Shown piece by piece: positions 41,891 through 41,942 of a DNA stretch of 41,942 nt. How positions within the stretch are numbered: the first letter of the stretch is position 1; the number at the start of each line of letters is the position of its first letter. The notes beneath the pieces were generated by a model. That model was not told the origin of the DNA, did not search any database, and worked only from the letters and a program-made list of their open reading frames with translations. The position numbers and the translations under genes were made by a program. The stretch spans positions 1-41,942 of the forward strand of contig JAFLKN010000009.1 of the NCBI GenBank assembly GCA_019163175.1. Direction: 5' to 3'. The stretch comes from Prolixibacteraceae bacterium (GTDB lineage Bacteria > Bacteroidota > Bacteroidia > Bacteroidales > Prolixibacteraceae).

Positions 41891-41942
41891 CAGGCAGTGC
41901 CGGATGGCTGCCAGGTCGCAAATTTTTGTCACGGTATTTGCA
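41891..41942. repeat. 52-bp direct repeat, right copy (cut by window end)
   Basis: This pairs with 38203-38254 in the same orientation with two mismatches. The two copies enclose 3.6 kb with the hypothetical, DUF6088 and deiminase genes. They could be attachment-site-like ends of a small mobile unit or dispersed repeats. Confidence 0.85.

Overview
The window looks like an accessory region of a Bacteroidota chromosome. The evidence is a low-GC, ATG-dominated gene set with little visible Shine-Dalgarno sequence, at least two TAnnTTTG-type -7 boxes, an RteC-like protein, an excisionase-type HTH protein, a DUF6371-type primase-like protein, and the short GCAATC-type palindromes common in that phylum. 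No rRNA, tRNA, integrase, relaxase or housekeeping gene was found, so neither end of the mobile region is visible with certainty.

Layout. (1) 1-731: gene-free, with an old duplication and a leftward terminator. (2) 732-6636: a mobile-element maintenance module. It holds an RteC-like protein, an HTH protein preceded by GTCTG palindromes, a small protein, a phage-like protein with an SSB-type acidic tail, a coiled hypothetical protein, a RepA/RecA-like ATPase and a zinc-ribbon DUF6371/toprim-like protein. (3) 6838-33299: one 26.5-kb rightward block of 12 tightly packed genes, preceded by palindromic operators. Its order is AbiEi-like regulator, AbiEii-like nucleotidyltransferase, N6-adenine methylase, specificity subunit, NERD/double-kinase/P-loop protein, unknown 519-aa protein, 1837-aa HerA-like ATPase with a nuclease motif, PP2C phosphatase, 1738-aa sacsin/Hsp90-type ATPase, two tandem paralogues of unknown family, and an SF1 helicase. 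(4) 33709-37744: a leftward five-gene operon with a dual-OB protein, two DUF488 proteins, an FkbH-like HAD protein and an unknown protein. (5) 38401-41591: a hypothetical gene with an A12 tract, 12-bp tandem repeats, an orphan AbiEi/DUF6088 gene with its own operators, and an agmatine-deiminase-family gene. A 52-bp near-identical direct repeat lies at 38203-38254 and 41891-41942.

How the genes may work together. The core M - S - NERD/kinase - unknown - HerA ATPase order matches, from memory, the methylation-associated defence system (MADS, MAD2/5/6/7/8), and the kinase resembles PglW of type 2 BREX. Self DNA would be marked by the methylase with its S subunit. The kinase protein would sense or relay infection, and the HerA/nuclease protein would act on DNA. 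This copy appears extended in two directions. An AbiE-type pair sits at the head, probably with autoregulatory operators. A PP2C phosphatase (a natural antagonist of the kinase), a sacsin-like ATPase, two paralogues and a helicase sit at the tail. No HsdR restriction subunit is present, so this is not an ordinary type I restriction system. The extended system and the separate DUF488/FkbH operon are the best candidates for undescribed biology here. All functional roles are inferred from domains and context.
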